A stretch of DNA of 64,000 nt from Sphingomonas sp. KR3-1 (lineage in GTDB: Bacteria > Pseudomonadota > Alphaproteobacteria > Sphingomonadales > Sphingomonadaceae): positions 2,108,001 to 2,172,000 of the forward strand of contig NZ_JBDZDQ010000001.1 of NCBI RefSeq assembly GCF_040049295.1. Reading direction: 5' to 3'. Shown here piece by piece: positions 27,155 to 36,042 of the stretch. The notes beneath the pieces were generated by a model that saw only the letters and a list, made by a program, of their open reading frames with translations, made no database searches and was not told where the DNA came from. Each line of letters begins with the position of its first letter. Within the stretch, counting starts at the first letter, position 1. The translations under genes and the position numbers were made by a program.

Positions 27155-28462
27155 TCAGCCCTTGGCGCGATCGACCAGCAGCTTGTCGATCTTGCGCCCG
27201 TCCATGTCGACGATCTCGAAGCGCCAGCCCTGCTCGACAAAGCTGTCGCCTTCATTGGGCAGGCGCTTGAGCACCGCCAGCGCCAGCCCGGCGACGGTGG
27301 CATAGTCGCGGTCCTCGTCGAGATCGAGGCCGAGCCGGTCGGCGAGCAGGTCCGCCGGCATCTGGCCCGAGACGAGCAGCGAGCCGTCCTCGCGCGTCAC
27401 GATATTGGGATTGTCGCCCGGATCGACGTCCGATGCCAGCTCGCCGGCGATCGCAGCGAGCAGATTGGCGGGCGTGACGATACCTTCGAAATGGCCGTAC
27501 TCGTCGTGCACCAGCCCCATCGGCACTTCCGCGCGGCGCAGCGCCCCGAGCGCGTCCATCGCATCGACCGTGTCGGGGAGGATCGGCGCCTCGCGCATCA
27601 GCTTGCGGAGGTCGAGCGCCTCGCCGCGGAACAGCGCCGCGGCGATATCGCGGGCCTGGACCACGCCGATCACCGTGTCGACCGAGCCCTCGGCCACCGG
27701 CAGGCGCGTGTGCGGCGTCAGCAGCAGCGCCTCGCGGATGCCGTCGGCGTCGAGATTGACATCGACCCAGTCGACATCGGTGCGCGGCGTCATCACTTCG
27801 CGCACCGGCCGGTCGGCCAGGCGCACCACGCTCGAGATGATCGAGCGCTCATGCTCCTCGATCACGCCTGACTTGCTGGCCTCGGCCACGATCAGGTGGA
27901 GCTCCTCCGCCGTGACCCGGTTCTCCGATTCGCGGTTGAGCCCGACCAGGCGGAAGACGAGCGCGCTGGTCGAATCGAGCAGCCAGACGATCGGGGCGGT
28001 GGCGCGGCTCAGCCACAGCATCGGCACCGCCATCGCCACGGCGATCGGCTCGGGCGAGCGCAACGCGAACTGCTTGGGCACCAACTCGCCGATGACCAGC
28101 GAGAAGAAGGTGGTGACGCCGATCACGATCGCGATCCCCAGCGTGTGCGCCAGCTCTGCGTGCACGCCGAGCAGCTGGATGCGCTGCGCGGTCGGCTCGC
28201 CGAGGCTCGCGCCCGAATAGGCGCCCGCGACGATGCCGATCAGCGTGATGCCGATCTGCACGGTGGAGAGGAACTTGCCGGGATCGGCGGCGAGCTGGAT
28301 CGCGGTGCGCGCGCCGGCACCGCGCTTGCCGAGGCGGGCGATGGCCTCCAGCCGCGCAGTGCGCGACGAGACGATCGCCAGTTCGGACATCGAAAAGAGG
28401 GCGTTGAGAACGATCAGCGCGAAGATGATCGCCACGTCTATCCAGGGGAAAGGCGCTAACAT
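27155..28462 (-). CDS. CNNM/CorC-type hemolysin family transporter with CBS domains
   Basis: The 435-residue protein combines an N-terminal DUF21/CNNM membrane domain, a CBS pair and a C-terminal CorC_HlyC domain. The membrane domain (about 1-195) contains ALFSMSELAIVSSRTARL and GIVAGAYSGASLGEP. The CBS pair (about 215-340) contains REVMTPRTDVDWVDV and GLVHDEYGHFEGIVT. The C-terminal domain (about 355-430) contains LDLDEDRDYATVAGLALAVLKRLPNEGDSF. Family members export or sense magnesium and cobalt; 'hemolysin' is a historical label. It lies just upstream of tadA's 3' end in the same direction, about 70 bp apart. Confidence 0.9.
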   Translation of the reverse strand: MLAPFPWIDVAIIFALIVLNALFSMSELAIVSSRTARLEAIARLGKRGAGARTAIQLAADPGKFLSTVQIGITLIGIVAGAYSGASLGEPTAQRIQLLGVHAELAHTLGIAIVIGVTTFFSLVIGELVPKQFALRSPEPIAVAMAVPMLWLSRATAPIVWLLDSTSALVFRLVGLNRESENRVTAEELHLIVAEASKSGVIEEHERSIISSVVRLADRPVREVMTPRTDVDWVDVNLDADGIREALLLTPHTRLPVAEGSVDTVIGVVQARDIAAALFRGEALDLRKLMREAPILPDTVDAMDALGALRRAEVPMGLVHDEYGHFEGIVTPANLLAAIAGELASDVDPGDNPNIVTREDGSLLVSGQMPADLLADRLGLDLDEDRDYATVAGLALAVLKRLPNEGDSFVEQGWRFEIVDMDGRKIDKLLVDRAKG

Positions 28463-28534
28463 GATGTTCGGCCCTCATATCCGCAGGAAGGCCCGCCCGG
28501 CAACCGGAGTTGCGTTTGTGCAACGAAAGCGGGG

Positions 28535-28987
28535 CTAAACGCGCCGTTCGCGGAAGAAATCGCGCAGGATCTCGCCGGCTTCCGCCTCGCCGATGCCGGG
28601 ATAGAGCTCGGGGCGGTGGTGACAGGTCGGCTGGCTGAAGAATCGCGGCCCATGCTCCACCGCGCCGCCCTTGGGATCGCCTGCGCCATAATAGACGCGG
28701 GCGATTCGGGCGTGGCTGATCGCGCCGGCGCACATCGCGCAGGGCTCCAGCGTCACCCACAGGTCGCAATCCTCGAGCCGCTCGCGGCCAAGTGCCTGGG
28801 CGGCGGCGCGAATCACCCGCATCTCGGCATGGGCGGTGGGATCGTGGAGCGCGCGCGGGGCATTGGCCGCGCTCGCGATCACTTCTCCCTTGCGGATCAG
28901 CACTGCCCCTACCGGCACTTCGCCTGCCGCCGCCGCGGCGCGAGCAGCTTCCAGCGCCAGGCGCATCGGTTCGGGGAGCGGGAACAT
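28535..28987 (-). CDS. tadA: tRNA-specific adenosine deaminase
   Basis: TadA converts adenosine to inosine at position 34 of tRNA-Arg(ACG). The 150-residue protein has the cytidine-deaminase zinc site with H53 and catalytic E55 (HAEM) and C83/C86 (PCAMC). NAPRALHDPTAHAE and VYYGAGDPKGGAVEHGPRFF are TadA-type substrate-binding blocks that separate it from cytosine and guanine deaminases. The start at ATG 28987 gives the usual length. Confidence 0.94.
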   Translation of the reverse strand: MFPLPEPMRLALEAARAAAAAGEVPVGAVLIRKGEVIASAANAPRALHDPTAHAEMRVIRAAAQALGRERLEDCDLWVTLEPCAMCAGAISHARIARVYYGAGDPKGGAVEHGPRFFSQPTCHHRPELYPGIGEAEAGEILRDFFRERRV

Positions 28988-29032
28988 GAAAGGGAGGTAG
29001 CCTGCGCCACCCGCTGCGTCGATGGGGATGGG

Positions 29033-29230
29033 CTAGGCGGCAGCCGGCTCATGGGGCGTGCCACGCGAATCGCGCAGCACGCTCCACAGCGCGAACGCCG
29101 CGCCGGGGAGGAACCCCAGCACGGTCAGTCCGCAGGCAATCCAGAAATCGCGCCCCGGCCCGCGTGCCAGGTATACGCCGAGCGGCGGCAGCAGCACTGC
29201 CGCGATCACGGGGCCGGGGGGCGCAGCCAT
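29033..29230 (-). CDS. Pmp3/YqaE-like small membrane protein
   Basis: This 65-residue protein has two membrane helices with the Pmp3/YqaE pattern: AAVLLPPLGVYLARGPGRDFWIACGLTVLGFLPG. Family members are linked to membrane potential and stress, but no bacterial mechanism is established. Its ATG overlaps the stop codon of the upstream gene as TAATG, so translation is coupled. Confidence 0.85.
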   Translation of the reverse strand: MAAPPGPVIAAVLLPPLGVYLARGPGRDFWIACGLTVLGFLPGAAFALWSVLRDSRGTPHEPAAA

Positions 29231-29526
29231 TATTTTGCGGCAGGCGTCGGCGTCGGAGTCGCGCCGGCCTGCTTCACTTCGATCGTGGGCAAGGTCACTG
29301 TCGTGTTCTTCATCTCTACCGTCGGGACAGCAACGGTCGTGTTGGTCGATCCGATCCCTACGGTTCCCGTTTCGGCCTTGAATTTGGGCATCTGGCCGCC
29401 CTTCGCGTCGAAGGTAATGGTAGGCATGGTAGCGCCCTGCTGCTGTTCGATGCGCAGCATGCCGACCGACATGAGCACCACGACGGCCAGCGCGACAAGA
29501 CCTATGAGCACGAGAATTCCACGCAT
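29230..29526 (-). CDS. Small membrane-anchored protein of unknown function
   Basis: The 98-residue product has an N-terminal helix (ILVLIGLVALAVVVLMSVGML) acting as an anchor. A low-complexity, Thr/Val-rich exported region follows, with short repeats around PTI/PTVEM/PTIEV and a Pro-rich end (ATPTPTPAAK). I do not recognise a family. It is followed by, and translationally coupled to, the Pmp3-like gene, which suggests a joint envelope or stress function. Confidence 0.65.
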   Translation of the reverse strand: MRGILVLIGLVALAVVVLMSVGMLRIEQQQGATMPTITFDAKGGQMPKFKAETGTVGIGSTNTTVAVPTVEMKNTTVTLPTIEVKQAGATPTPTPAAK

Positions 29527-29620
29527 CGCTTCATCTCCCCAATTTGAATCGGTTGCGTAATCAACGCCGCATCAACCATGGTGGTTGCGTGGGCACAAGG
29601 CGTTTCTTGGGGCGAATCGG

Positions 29621-29648
29621 TTGACGCCCCGTCCCATTACGGCTATCC
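29621..29648 (+). promoter_or_regulatory. Probable sigma-70-type promoter of rpmB
   Basis: TTGACG at 29621-29626 and CTATCC at 29643-29648 are separated by 16 bp and lie about 50 bp upstream of the rpmB start codon. The -35 match is strong. The -10 is weak, but alphaproteobacterial promoters often are. Confidence 0.5.
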
Positions 29649-29700
29649 GCGCCACCTTTCCGGCCCCAGTTTGCTGAGGCTCAAACCAGGATACCAAGCG

Positions 29701-29997
29701 ATGTCGCGCATTTGCGAGCTGACCGGCAAGGGCCGGCAGGTGGGTAACAACGTTTCCCACGCCAACAACAAGACCAAGCGCACGTTTCTGCCGAACCTGC
29801 AGAACGTCACGCTGATCTCGGACGTGCTGGGCCGTAGCGTGCGCCTGCGCGTCTCGACCCACGGCCTGCGTTCGGTCGAGCACAATGGCGGCCTGGACAA
29901 CTGGCTGCTCAAGACCAGCGAGGACGACCTGTCGCTCCGCGCCCGTCGCCTGAAGCGCGAAGTGCGCAAGGCGTCGACCGAGAAGACCGCGGCCTAA
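29701..29997 (+). CDS. rpmB: Large ribosomal subunit protein bL28
   Basis: This 98-residue ribosomal protein begins [27 protein letters not shown], the bL28 signature, and continues [42 protein letters not shown]. The ATG at 29701 matches the family start; an open frame extends upstream but covers the promoter. It is monocistronic, with its own promoter-like sequence and an intrinsic terminator downstream. Confidence 0.97.
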   Translation: MSRICELTGKGRQVGNNVSHANNKTKRTFLPNLQNVTLISDVLGRSVRLRVSTHGLRSVEHNGGLDNWLLKTSEDDLSLRARRLKREVRKASTEKTAA

Positions 29998-30024
29998 CAG
30001 CCACGCCGTCGACGGCTCAATGCG

Positions 30025-30056
30025 AGCCCGTCTTCCCAAGCGGAGGGCGGGCTTTT
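30025..30056 (+). terminator. Intrinsic terminator of rpmB
   Basis: AGCCCG at 30025-30030 pairs with CGGGCT at 30048-30053, and the stem extends inward with further G-C and G-U pairs. The 3' arm runs into TTTT. It begins 27 bp after the rpmB stop codon. Confidence 0.8.
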
Positions 30057-30151
30057 CGCATGTGTGCCGTCCGGCCAGGGCTGGTGGCTTGCGCGGGATT
30101 TCAGATATCGGCTAGCTTAGGTGCATTGATCATGTCCGAAAGGAAGTATCG

Positions 30152-30595
30152 ATGCGTCGTGTCCTGTTGTCCTTGACGTTGCTCGCGGCCGGTCTTGTGT
30201 CGGCGCCTGCCTTTGCCCAGATCAATTCAGGCACGCAAATGCGCGACCTCGATCGGCGGATCGAGCCGCGTGACGGCGAGATCTATGCACGCGACTGGCG
30301 CACCTATCACAACTATGATTTCGACCGGCTCGAGCGCGGGCAATCGACCTATTTCGCCAACCGCTATTATCGCGACAGCCGCTACTATCAGCCGCGCACG
30401 CTGACGGCGGACGACCGCGTCTATCGCGGCAGCGACCGCCGCTATTATTGCCGCCGGGAAGACGGCACCACCGGGCTGATCGCGATTCGCGGCAGCACGC
30501 TGGACACGGGGCTGCGCAAGGGCGGCTCGGGCCTGCTCGGAGAGCTTGGCGGGATGGGCGACGCCATCGCCCGGGGCCGGGTGACCTGCCGCTAG
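30152..30595 (+). CDS. Secreted protein, Tyr/Arg-rich, 17-kDa-antigen-like C-terminus
   Basis: The 147-residue product has a signal peptide (LLSLTLLAAGLVSAPAFAQ). A Tyr/Arg/Asp-rich middle with YANRYYRDSRYYQPRT-like spacing follows. The C-terminal segment YYCRREDGTTGLIAIRGSTLDTG resembles the cysteine-containing end of sphingomonad glycine-zipper/17-kDa surface antigen proteins, although a clear glycine zipper is missing. Two cysteines (near residues 108 and 146) could form a disulfide. GAAAGGAAG precedes the ATG. Its function is unknown. Confidence 0.7.
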   Translation: MRRVLLSLTLLAAGLVSAPAFAQINSGTQMRDLDRRIEPRDGEIYARDWRTYHNYDFDRLERGQSTYFANRYYRDSRYYQPRTLTADDRVYRGSDRRYYCRREDGTTGLIAIRGSTLDTGLRKGGSGLLGELGGMGDAIARGRVTCR

Positions 30596-30598
30596 GGT

Positions 30599-31609
30599 TC
30601 AGCGCTTCGCGAACTCGATCCGGAACTTGAGCAGCAGCGACCATTCCCAGAATTGCTGGTTGTCGTCCGATGCGATCCACAGGATCGTGTCCTTGCCCTC
30701 GCGGGTCACTGCCAGCGCTTCGTAATTGTCGTGGAGCAGCGGCGGGGCGAGCGCCGCGATCTCGATGCCGCGCACCACGGCGCCGGGGCGGATCGCGCGC
30801 GGATCGACCAGCGTCAGCCTGGCGGTGAACAGGCCGGACACCGAGAAGCGCCGGTTGAGCACGATCAGCCGTCCGTCGGGCAGCTGCACCGCGTCGCTCG
30901 GGTCATAGCGCTCGTCGGGGGGCATGTAGACGAAGCGGATCGGCGTGCTGCCGGGCGCGGTCGGGTCGCCGGGGAACAGCAGCGCCTCGCGCCCGATCCG
31001 GCTTCCCTTGGGCCGCGACGTCTCGCTGAGCACGATGAACTGGCCATCGGCCAGGCGCACCATCGATTCGGGCCCGCCATTTTCTGACCAGCCCTGCATT
31101 GCCGGCGGGCGCGCGCTGCGTTCGGCGCGCGTCAGGTCCGCGTCATAGCGCCAAATGGCATTGTAGCGCTCGAATCCGACCCATGTCTGCCCCGTCGCGG
31201 CATCGGTGGTCAGTGATTCCGAATCGCGGTCCGACTTGAGCCAGCCGGTGCCCGGACCATCGGGCAGGTCGCCAAAGGCAAGCGCGCGCGGCGTCCAGTC
31301 GGCGCCCATGCGAAAACGGATGAAATTGCCGCCGTCGCTCAGCAAGGTGAAGCGGTCGCCTTCGACCTGCATCGACGAGAAGCCGCCAAAGGCCAGGTCG
31401 GGGCCCTTCAGCCGGATCCCGCCGAGATAAGTGAGCGCGCCGACCCGCGTTCGCGTCGGGTCGTGCCAGTCGATCGGCACGCGCTCGACGGTCATCCGCG
31501 GCACCTTGCCCAGCAGGTCGCGCCCGACATGCCCCGAGGAGGGCAGCATCAGGATCAGGAGAAGCGAGAAAAGGGCGGTCGCGACGCGGAACAACATCGC
31601 TCTGCTCAT
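30599..31609 (-). CDS. Secreted esterase-like/phytase-like beta-propeller protein
   Basis: The 336-residue protein has an N-terminal signal or anchor (LFRVATALFSLLLILMLP). It matches the esterase-like/phytase-like family, with ALTYLGGIRLKGPDLAFGGFSSMQVEGDRFTLLSDGG, NGGPESMVRLADGQFIVLSE and PPLLHDNYEALAVTREGKDTILWIASDDN as propeller blades. Enzymatic activity has rarely been shown for this family. It converges with the upstream secreted-protein gene, three bases apart. Confidence 0.82.
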   Translation of the reverse strand: MSRAMLFRVATALFSLLLILMLPSSGHVGRDLLGKVPRMTVERVPIDWHDPTRTRVGALTYLGGIRLKGPDLAFGGFSSMQVEGDRFTLLSDGGNFIRFRMGADWTPRALAFGDLPDGPGTGWLKSDRDSESLTTDAATGQTWVGFERYNAIWRYDADLTRAERSARPPAMQGWSENGGPESMVRLADGQFIVLSETSRPKGSRIGREALLFPGDPTAPGSTPIRFVYMPPDERYDPSDAVQLPDGRLIVLNRRFSVSGLFTARLTLVDPRAIRPGAVVRGIEIAALAPPLLHDNYEALAVTREGKDTILWIASDDNQQFWEWSLLLKFRIEFAKR

Positions 31610-31750
31610 AGCGGCTCGGCGGCGAAGGACCAGCGCCGGGAAGATGAACGCCAGATGACCAGCCCGTTCAGAAGAAAATAAAGGGAACTTGGTAGAGTCG
31701 GGCGTGTTGTTAGCAGCACAAGTTTACCCTCGCGTAGCGTATCGAGGGCT

Positions 31751-31776
31751 GAGGGCCGCCCGGTTGGGCGGCCCTC
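31751..31776 (-). terminator. Hairpin downstream of the acetoacetyl-CoA reductase gene
   Basis: A perfect 11-bp stem (GAGGGCCGCCC with GGGCGGCCCTC) with a four-base loop starts seven bases after the reductase stop codon on the minus strand. There is no clear T-tract. Confidence 0.6.
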
Positions 31777-31782
31777 ATCGCA

Positions 31783-32505
31783 TCAGTACATGTGCTGGCC
31801 GCCGTTGATCGACAGCGTCGATCCGGTGACGAAGCCGGCCTCGTCCGAGCAGAGGAAGGCCACGCCGCGCGCGATCTCGTGCGCCTGGCCCAGCCGGCCG
31901 ACGGGGATCTTGGCGACGATCTTCTCGAGCACTTCGGGCGGCACCGCGGCGACCATGTCGGTATCGATATAGCCGGGCGCGATCGCATTGACCGTCACGC
32001 CGAAGCGCGCGCCTTCCTGCGACAGCGCCTTGGTGAAGCCGTGGATGCCCGACTTGGCGGCGGCATAGTTGACCTGGCCATATTGGCCGGCCTGGCCGTT
32101 GATCGAGCCGATATTGACGATCCGGCCCCATTTGCGGTCGCGCATGCCGGGAAACACCGCATGCGCCATGTTGAAGCAGCCGCCCAGGTTGATGCGGATC
32201 ACGTCTTCCCACATCTCGCGGCTCATCTTGAGGATGGTGCCGTCGCGGGTGATGCCGGCATTGTTGATCACCACGTCGACTGGGCCCAGCTCGGCCTCGA
32301 CCTTGGCGACGCCTTCGTGGCAGGCGTCGTAATCGCCCACGTCCCATTTGTACGACGCGATGCCGGTGCGATCGGTGAAGGCCTTGGCCTTCTCGTCATT
32401 GCCGGCATAATTGGCCGCGACGACCATCCCGGCATCCTGGAGCGCAAGGCTGATCGCCTCGCCGATACCGCGGGTTCCTCCCGTCACGATCGCTACGCGT
32501 GCCAT
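31783..32505 (-). CDS. phbB: Acetoacetyl-CoA reductase
   Basis: This NADPH-dependent SDR reduces acetoacetyl-CoA to (R)-3-hydroxybutyryl-CoA, the monomer for polyhydroxybutyrate. The 240-residue product has the cofactor motif TGGTRGIG near residue 8, NNAGITRDGTILKMSREMWEDVIRINLGG near 86, and the catalytic Ser/Tyr/Lys with YAAAKSG near 150. VNAIAPGYIDTDM and a C-terminal INGGQHMY are typical of PhaB rather than FabG. The ATG at 32505 follows AGAGGAGAGAG. It supplies substrate for the PHA synthase about 20 kb away at 52595-54352. Confidence 0.9.
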   Translation of the reverse strand: MARVAIVTGGTRGIGEAISLALQDAGMVVAANYAGNDEKAKAFTDRTGIASYKWDVGDYDACHEGVAKVEAELGPVDVVINNAGITRDGTILKMSREMWEDVIRINLGGCFNMAHAVFPGMRDRKWGRIVNIGSINGQAGQYGQVNYAAAKSGIHGFTKALSQEGARFGVTVNAIAPGYIDTDMVAAVPPEVLEKIVAKIPVGRLGQAHEIARGVAFLCSDEAGFVTGSTLSINGGQHMY

Positions 32506-32539
32506 CCTCTCTCTCCTCTTTTGTACCGTCGCGAAAACG

Positions 32540-33562
32540 CTAGGCAGGCTGGGTCCAGCCCGCAAGCTCCTCGCGCAAAATTGTCCGCAGCATCGCGATG
32601 CCGCCCTCGCTGTCATTCAGGCAAGGCAGATAGGCGAAATCGGTTCCGCCCGCGGCGTGAAAGCTTTCGCGCCCGCGGATCGCCAGCTCCTCCAGCGTCT
32701 CCAGGCAATCGGCCGAGAAGCCGGGCGCGACGATCGCTATCTTCTTGATGCCCCTGGCCGGCAGCGCGGCGAGCGTCGCGTCGGTGGCGGGCTCGAGCCA
32801 TTTGGCGCGGCCGAAGCGCGACTGGAAGGTGGTGATCAGCTCGCGGTCGCCCAGGGTATCCTTGAGCGCCTCGCCCAGCAGCCGCGCGGTCTTCTGGCAG
32901 TGGCAGTGATAGGGGTCGCCGAGCGTCAGCGTCCGCTCGGGCATGCCGTGGAAGCTCGCCAGGATCGCGTCGGGCGCGAAGTCGAGGGCGGCCAGGCTCG
33001 CCTCCACCGATGCCTTGAGCGCGGCGATATAGGCGGGATGGTCGTGATAGGGCGGCAGCGTGCGGATCGCCGGCTGCCAGCGCATCTTCGCCAGCGCGGC
33101 GAAGGCGGCATCGTTGGCGGTCGCGGTCGTCGCCGCGCAATATTGCGGATAGAGCGGCGCGATCAGGATGCGCTGGCAGCCGCGCGCCTTGAGCACTTCG
33201 ATGCGCTCGGCGATCGCCGGCTGGCCGTAGCGCATCGCATGATCGACGATCACTTCCGGCCCGAATGCATCCTCGAGCACGGTCGCCTGCGCCCGGGTGA
33301 TCGCGGCGAGCGGCGATCCGTCCTCGCGCCAGACCTGGCGATAGGCATGCGCCGATTTCTTGGGCCGGGTGCGCAGGATCACCCCGCGCAGGATCGGCTG
33401 CCAGATCAGCGGCGGGATCTCCACCACGCGGCGATCGGATAGGAACTCGCCCAGATAGCGCCGCACCGAGGCGGCATCGGGTGCGCTCGGCGTCCCGAGG
33501 TTGACCAGCAGCACGCCGATCTTCGCGGGCGGGATCGGCGGGTGCCGCTCGGGCCAGATCAT
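32540..33562 (-). CDS. hemH: Ferrochelatase
   Basis: HemH inserts iron into protoporphyrin IX in the last step of heme synthesis. The 340-residue product has VLLVNLGTPSAPDAASVRRYLGEFLSDRRV at the N-terminus, the metal-site histidine in LASFHGMPERT near residue 205, and APGFSADCLETLEEL near 272. Cysteines in YHCHCQKTARLLGE and near the C-terminus are of the kind that ligate the 2Fe-2S cluster in some family members, but spacing alone does not prove a cluster. Its start overlaps the stop of the molybdenum hydroxylase gene as ATGA. Confidence 0.94.
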   Translation of the reverse strand: MIWPERHPPIPPAKIGVLLVNLGTPSAPDAASVRRYLGEFLSDRRVVEIPPLIWQPILRGVILRTRPKKSAHAYRQVWREDGSPLAAITRAQATVLEDAFGPEVIVDHAMRYGQPAIAERIEVLKARGCQRILIAPLYPQYCAATTATANDAAFAALAKMRWQPAIRTLPPYHDHPAYIAALKASVEASLAALDFAPDAILASFHGMPERTLTLGDPYHCHCQKTARLLGEALKDTLGDRELITTFQSRFGRAKWLEPATDATLAALPARGIKKIAIVAPGFSADCLETLEELAIRGRESFHAAGGTDFAYLPCLNDSEGGIAMLRTILREELAGWTQPA

Positions 33563-35799
33563 TCGGCGTCCGAGAGCAAGGGCAGCACGCGGAAGCGCAC
33601 GCCGCTCGCCGATTGCAGCGCATTGGCGATGGCCGGCGCCACCGGCGGCACGGCGAGCTCGCTCACTCCGCCCGGATCGGCGCCGTTGCGCAGGATCTCC
33701 ACCGTGATGTCGGGCGCGTCGGCCAGGGTCGGCAGGCCGAGCTCGGAAAGCTCGCGCACGTCGGCCACATTCTCAGTGAAGCCGGTCGATCCCGCGATCG
33801 CCGCCGCCATGCCGAAGATCAGCCCGCCCTCGATCTGCTGCTTCACCAGGTCCGGATTGACCACCCGCCCGCAATCGACCGCGGCGACCAGCCGCTCGAC
33901 CACGACCTTGCGCCCGTCGAGCCGCGCCTCGGCCATCACGGCGATATAGGAGCCGCGGAACGCGTGGCAGGCGATGCCCTGGCCGCCGCCCGGCTGCCCG
34001 CCCTGCCAGCCGCCCAGCTGCGCCGCGGTCTGCAGGCATCGTGCGAGGCGCGTCTCGCCGCCCAGCATCGCCATGCGGAAGGAGACCGCGTCCTGTTCGG
34101 CGACATGCGCCAGCTCGTCGAGGAAGCTCTCGACGAAGAAGCAGGTGTAGCTGTGCGCGCCCGAGCGCCAATAGCCGGTCGGCACCCCGATCGACGCGGG
34201 GTGATGGTCCACCGCGTAATTGGGAATGCCATAGACGGGCTGCGCGCCCTCCACTGCGGAAGGATCGCCCTTGCCCGGCAGCGCGAGCGAGGCCTGCACC
34301 ACCGGATCGCTGCCGAGCAGCCGCGTCGCCAGCTCGCGCCCGGTCTCGGGTGCGGCGATCTTGGCGAGCAGGCCGGTGACCTGGCCGCCCTGGTTGAGCT
34401 TGCCGGTCAGGCGTCCGATCGCGGGCGGGCGGTAGCGGTCGTGGCGGAAATCCTCGCCGCGCGGCCAGGTGAGCTGCACCGGCCGGCCGATCTTCTGGGT
34501 GAGCAGCGCGGCCTGCGCCGCCACCTCGTGCTCGAGCTTGGCGCCGAACGAGCCGCCGGCCATCGTCGCGTGCACCGTCACCGCGCTCTCGCCGATGCCC
34601 GTCGCCCGCGCCGCCGCCGCCCGCGCCAGCCCCGGCGCCTGGGTCGGCAGCCATAGCGAGAGATGGCCGTCGGCGTAATTGGCGGTGCAGGTCATCGGCT
34701 CGAGCGCGGCGTGGAGCGCGACGTCGACGCGATATTCGGCGTTGACCACCTTGGCGCCGCGGAAGTCCGCCGCCAGGTCGCCCGCCGCGTGGAGCCGCGC
34801 GCCGTCCGCATCGAACGCGGCGTTCAGCGCGTCGGCGATCGAATCATTGTTGATCACGTCCTCGGGCGTCTTGAAGCGCGGGCGCATCGCGTCGATCGCC
34901 TTTTCCGCCGCCCAGCCATTGTTGGCGACGGTCGCGACCCACTGGTCGGTCGTCACCACCGCGAGCATGCCCGGCACCTTGTTGGCCGCCGCCCGGTCGA
35001 GCTTGACCAGCGCGGTCTCGCCGATCGGGCCCATCCGGATCGAGGCGAACACCATGTTCGGCAGCCGCACGTCGGCGGCGAAGTCGAGGCTGCCGTCGAC
35101 CTTGGCCGGCGCATCGAGCCGGGGCAAAGGCTGGCCGTAGAGCCGGTTGGTCTCGCCAGTGCGCAGCGGCACGTCGCCCGGCACGCTCTCGTCGGCCGCT
35201 TCCGCCGCCAGCGCGCCGAAGCCGAGCTTGGAATTGCCGTGGAACACCTGGCCGCCGGCGGTGTCGCAGCTCTGCCACTCGGTGTTCCAGCGCCGCGCCG
35301 CCGCCTTGCACAGCAGCACGCGCGCGGTGGCGCCGGCGTGGCGCAGCTGGTCCTCGAAGCTGCGGATCGAGGTCGAGCAGCCGGTCAGCATCAGCCCGGT
35401 GCGCGCGGCATGGGTGCGGCGCAGCTGCTCGGGCAGGCCGCCCAGCGCGAGCTCGAACAATTCCTCGGCGGCGAGCGGATTGGCATAGAGCGGGTTGAGC
35501 GGCGCCGGCTCGACTCCGACCAGCTTCCAGTCGGCGCCCAGCTCGTCGGCGATGATCTGGGGCAGCGCGGTGAACACGCCCTGGCCCTCCTCGCATTGCG
35601 GCACCGCGACCGAGACATGCCCATCCGCGCCGATCTTCATCCAGGCGCCGAAGATGCTCTCGCCCGGCGCCGCAGTGAGGTTGGGCAGATAGGTGCGCGG
35701 CCACACGCCCCAGGCGACCACCAGCCCGACGCCGACGCCGCCGCCAATCAGCAGCGTGCGCCGATCGAGCTTGCGGAGCGTGCCGAAATCGACCTTCAT
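33559..35799 (-). CDS. Molybdopterin-binding aldehyde/xanthine dehydrogenase large subunit (isoquinoline 1-oxidoreductase beta-like)
   Basis: The 746-residue protein has the IorB layout. A twin-arginine-type membrane leader comes first (KLDRRTLLIGGGVGVGLVVAWGVW). Two molybdopterin-binding halves follow, including GQPLPRLDAPAKVDGSLDFAADV near 220, VHATMAGGSFGAKLEHEVAAQAALL near 410 and YRPPAIGRLTGKL near 460. The catalytic glutamate of the late GGVGE motif is retained as GGVSE near 725. The 2Fe-2S small subunit usually encoded next door is not present. The start at ATG 35799 fits the Tat leader; the frame extends 32 codons upstream. The substrate cannot be predicted. Confidence 0.85.
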   Translation of the reverse strand: MKVDFGTLRKLDRRTLLIGGGVGVGLVVAWGVWPRTYLPNLTAAPGESIFGAWMKIGADGHVSVAVPQCEEGQGVFTALPQIIADELGADWKLVGVEPAPLNPLYANPLAAEELFELALGGLPEQLRRTHAARTGLMLTGCSTSIRSFEDQLRHAGATARVLLCKAAARRWNTEWQSCDTAGGQVFHGNSKLGFGALAAEAADESVPGDVPLRTGETNRLYGQPLPRLDAPAKVDGSLDFAADVRLPNMVFASIRMGPIGETALVKLDRAAANKVPGMLAVVTTDQWVATVANNGWAAEKAIDAMRPRFKTPEDVINNDSIADALNAAFDADGARLHAAGDLAADFRGAKVVNAEYRVDVALHAALEPMTCTANYADGHLSLWLPTQAPGLARAAAARATGIGESAVTVHATMAGGSFGAKLEHEVAAQAALLTQKIGRPVQLTWPRGEDFRHDRYRPPAIGRLTGKLNQGGQVTGLLAKIAAPETGRELATRLLGSDPVVQASLALPGKGDPSAVEGAQPVYGIPNYAVDHHPASIGVPTGYWRSGAHSYTCFFVESFLDELAHVAEQDAVSFRMAMLGGETRLARCLQTAAQLGGWQGGQPGGGQGIACHAFRGSYIAVMAEARLDGRKVVVERLVAAVDCGRVVNPDLVKQQIEGGLIFGMAAAIAGSTGFTENVADVRELSELGLPTLADAPDITVEILRNGADPGGVSELAVPPVAPAIANALQSASGVRFRVLPLLSDAE

Positions 35800-35938
35800 C
35801 CCGCTGGCTCTATCCTGCGCGCCCGGGGCTGTCACCCCGCCGGCCAATCCCGACGCCGTCGCTCCGGCCTCGTGCCGGTGTCCGCTGCGCCGCACCGGCT
35901 ATCCTAGAACCTCTGGCCCGGCGCCTGCCTCCCGGTGG

Positions 35939-35962
35939 ACCCCGGCACACGTCCGGGGTGAC
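35939..35962. repeat. Single palindromic repeat between the hydroxylase gene and lgt
   Basis: ACCCCGGCACACGTCCGGGG followed by TGAC folds into a compact hairpin with an ACCCCGG/CCGGGGT stem. A facing GTCACCCCG lies at 35831-35839, so this may be the right half of a decayed GTCAYCCC-type doublet. Confidence 0.5.
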
Positions 35963-36042
35963 GAAATGGGTCATTCGCCGCGAGCCTCTTGGGTTTGCAA
36001 CGAGCGTGTTCTATCGGGGCCTTACACCCTGGAGGGACATAC

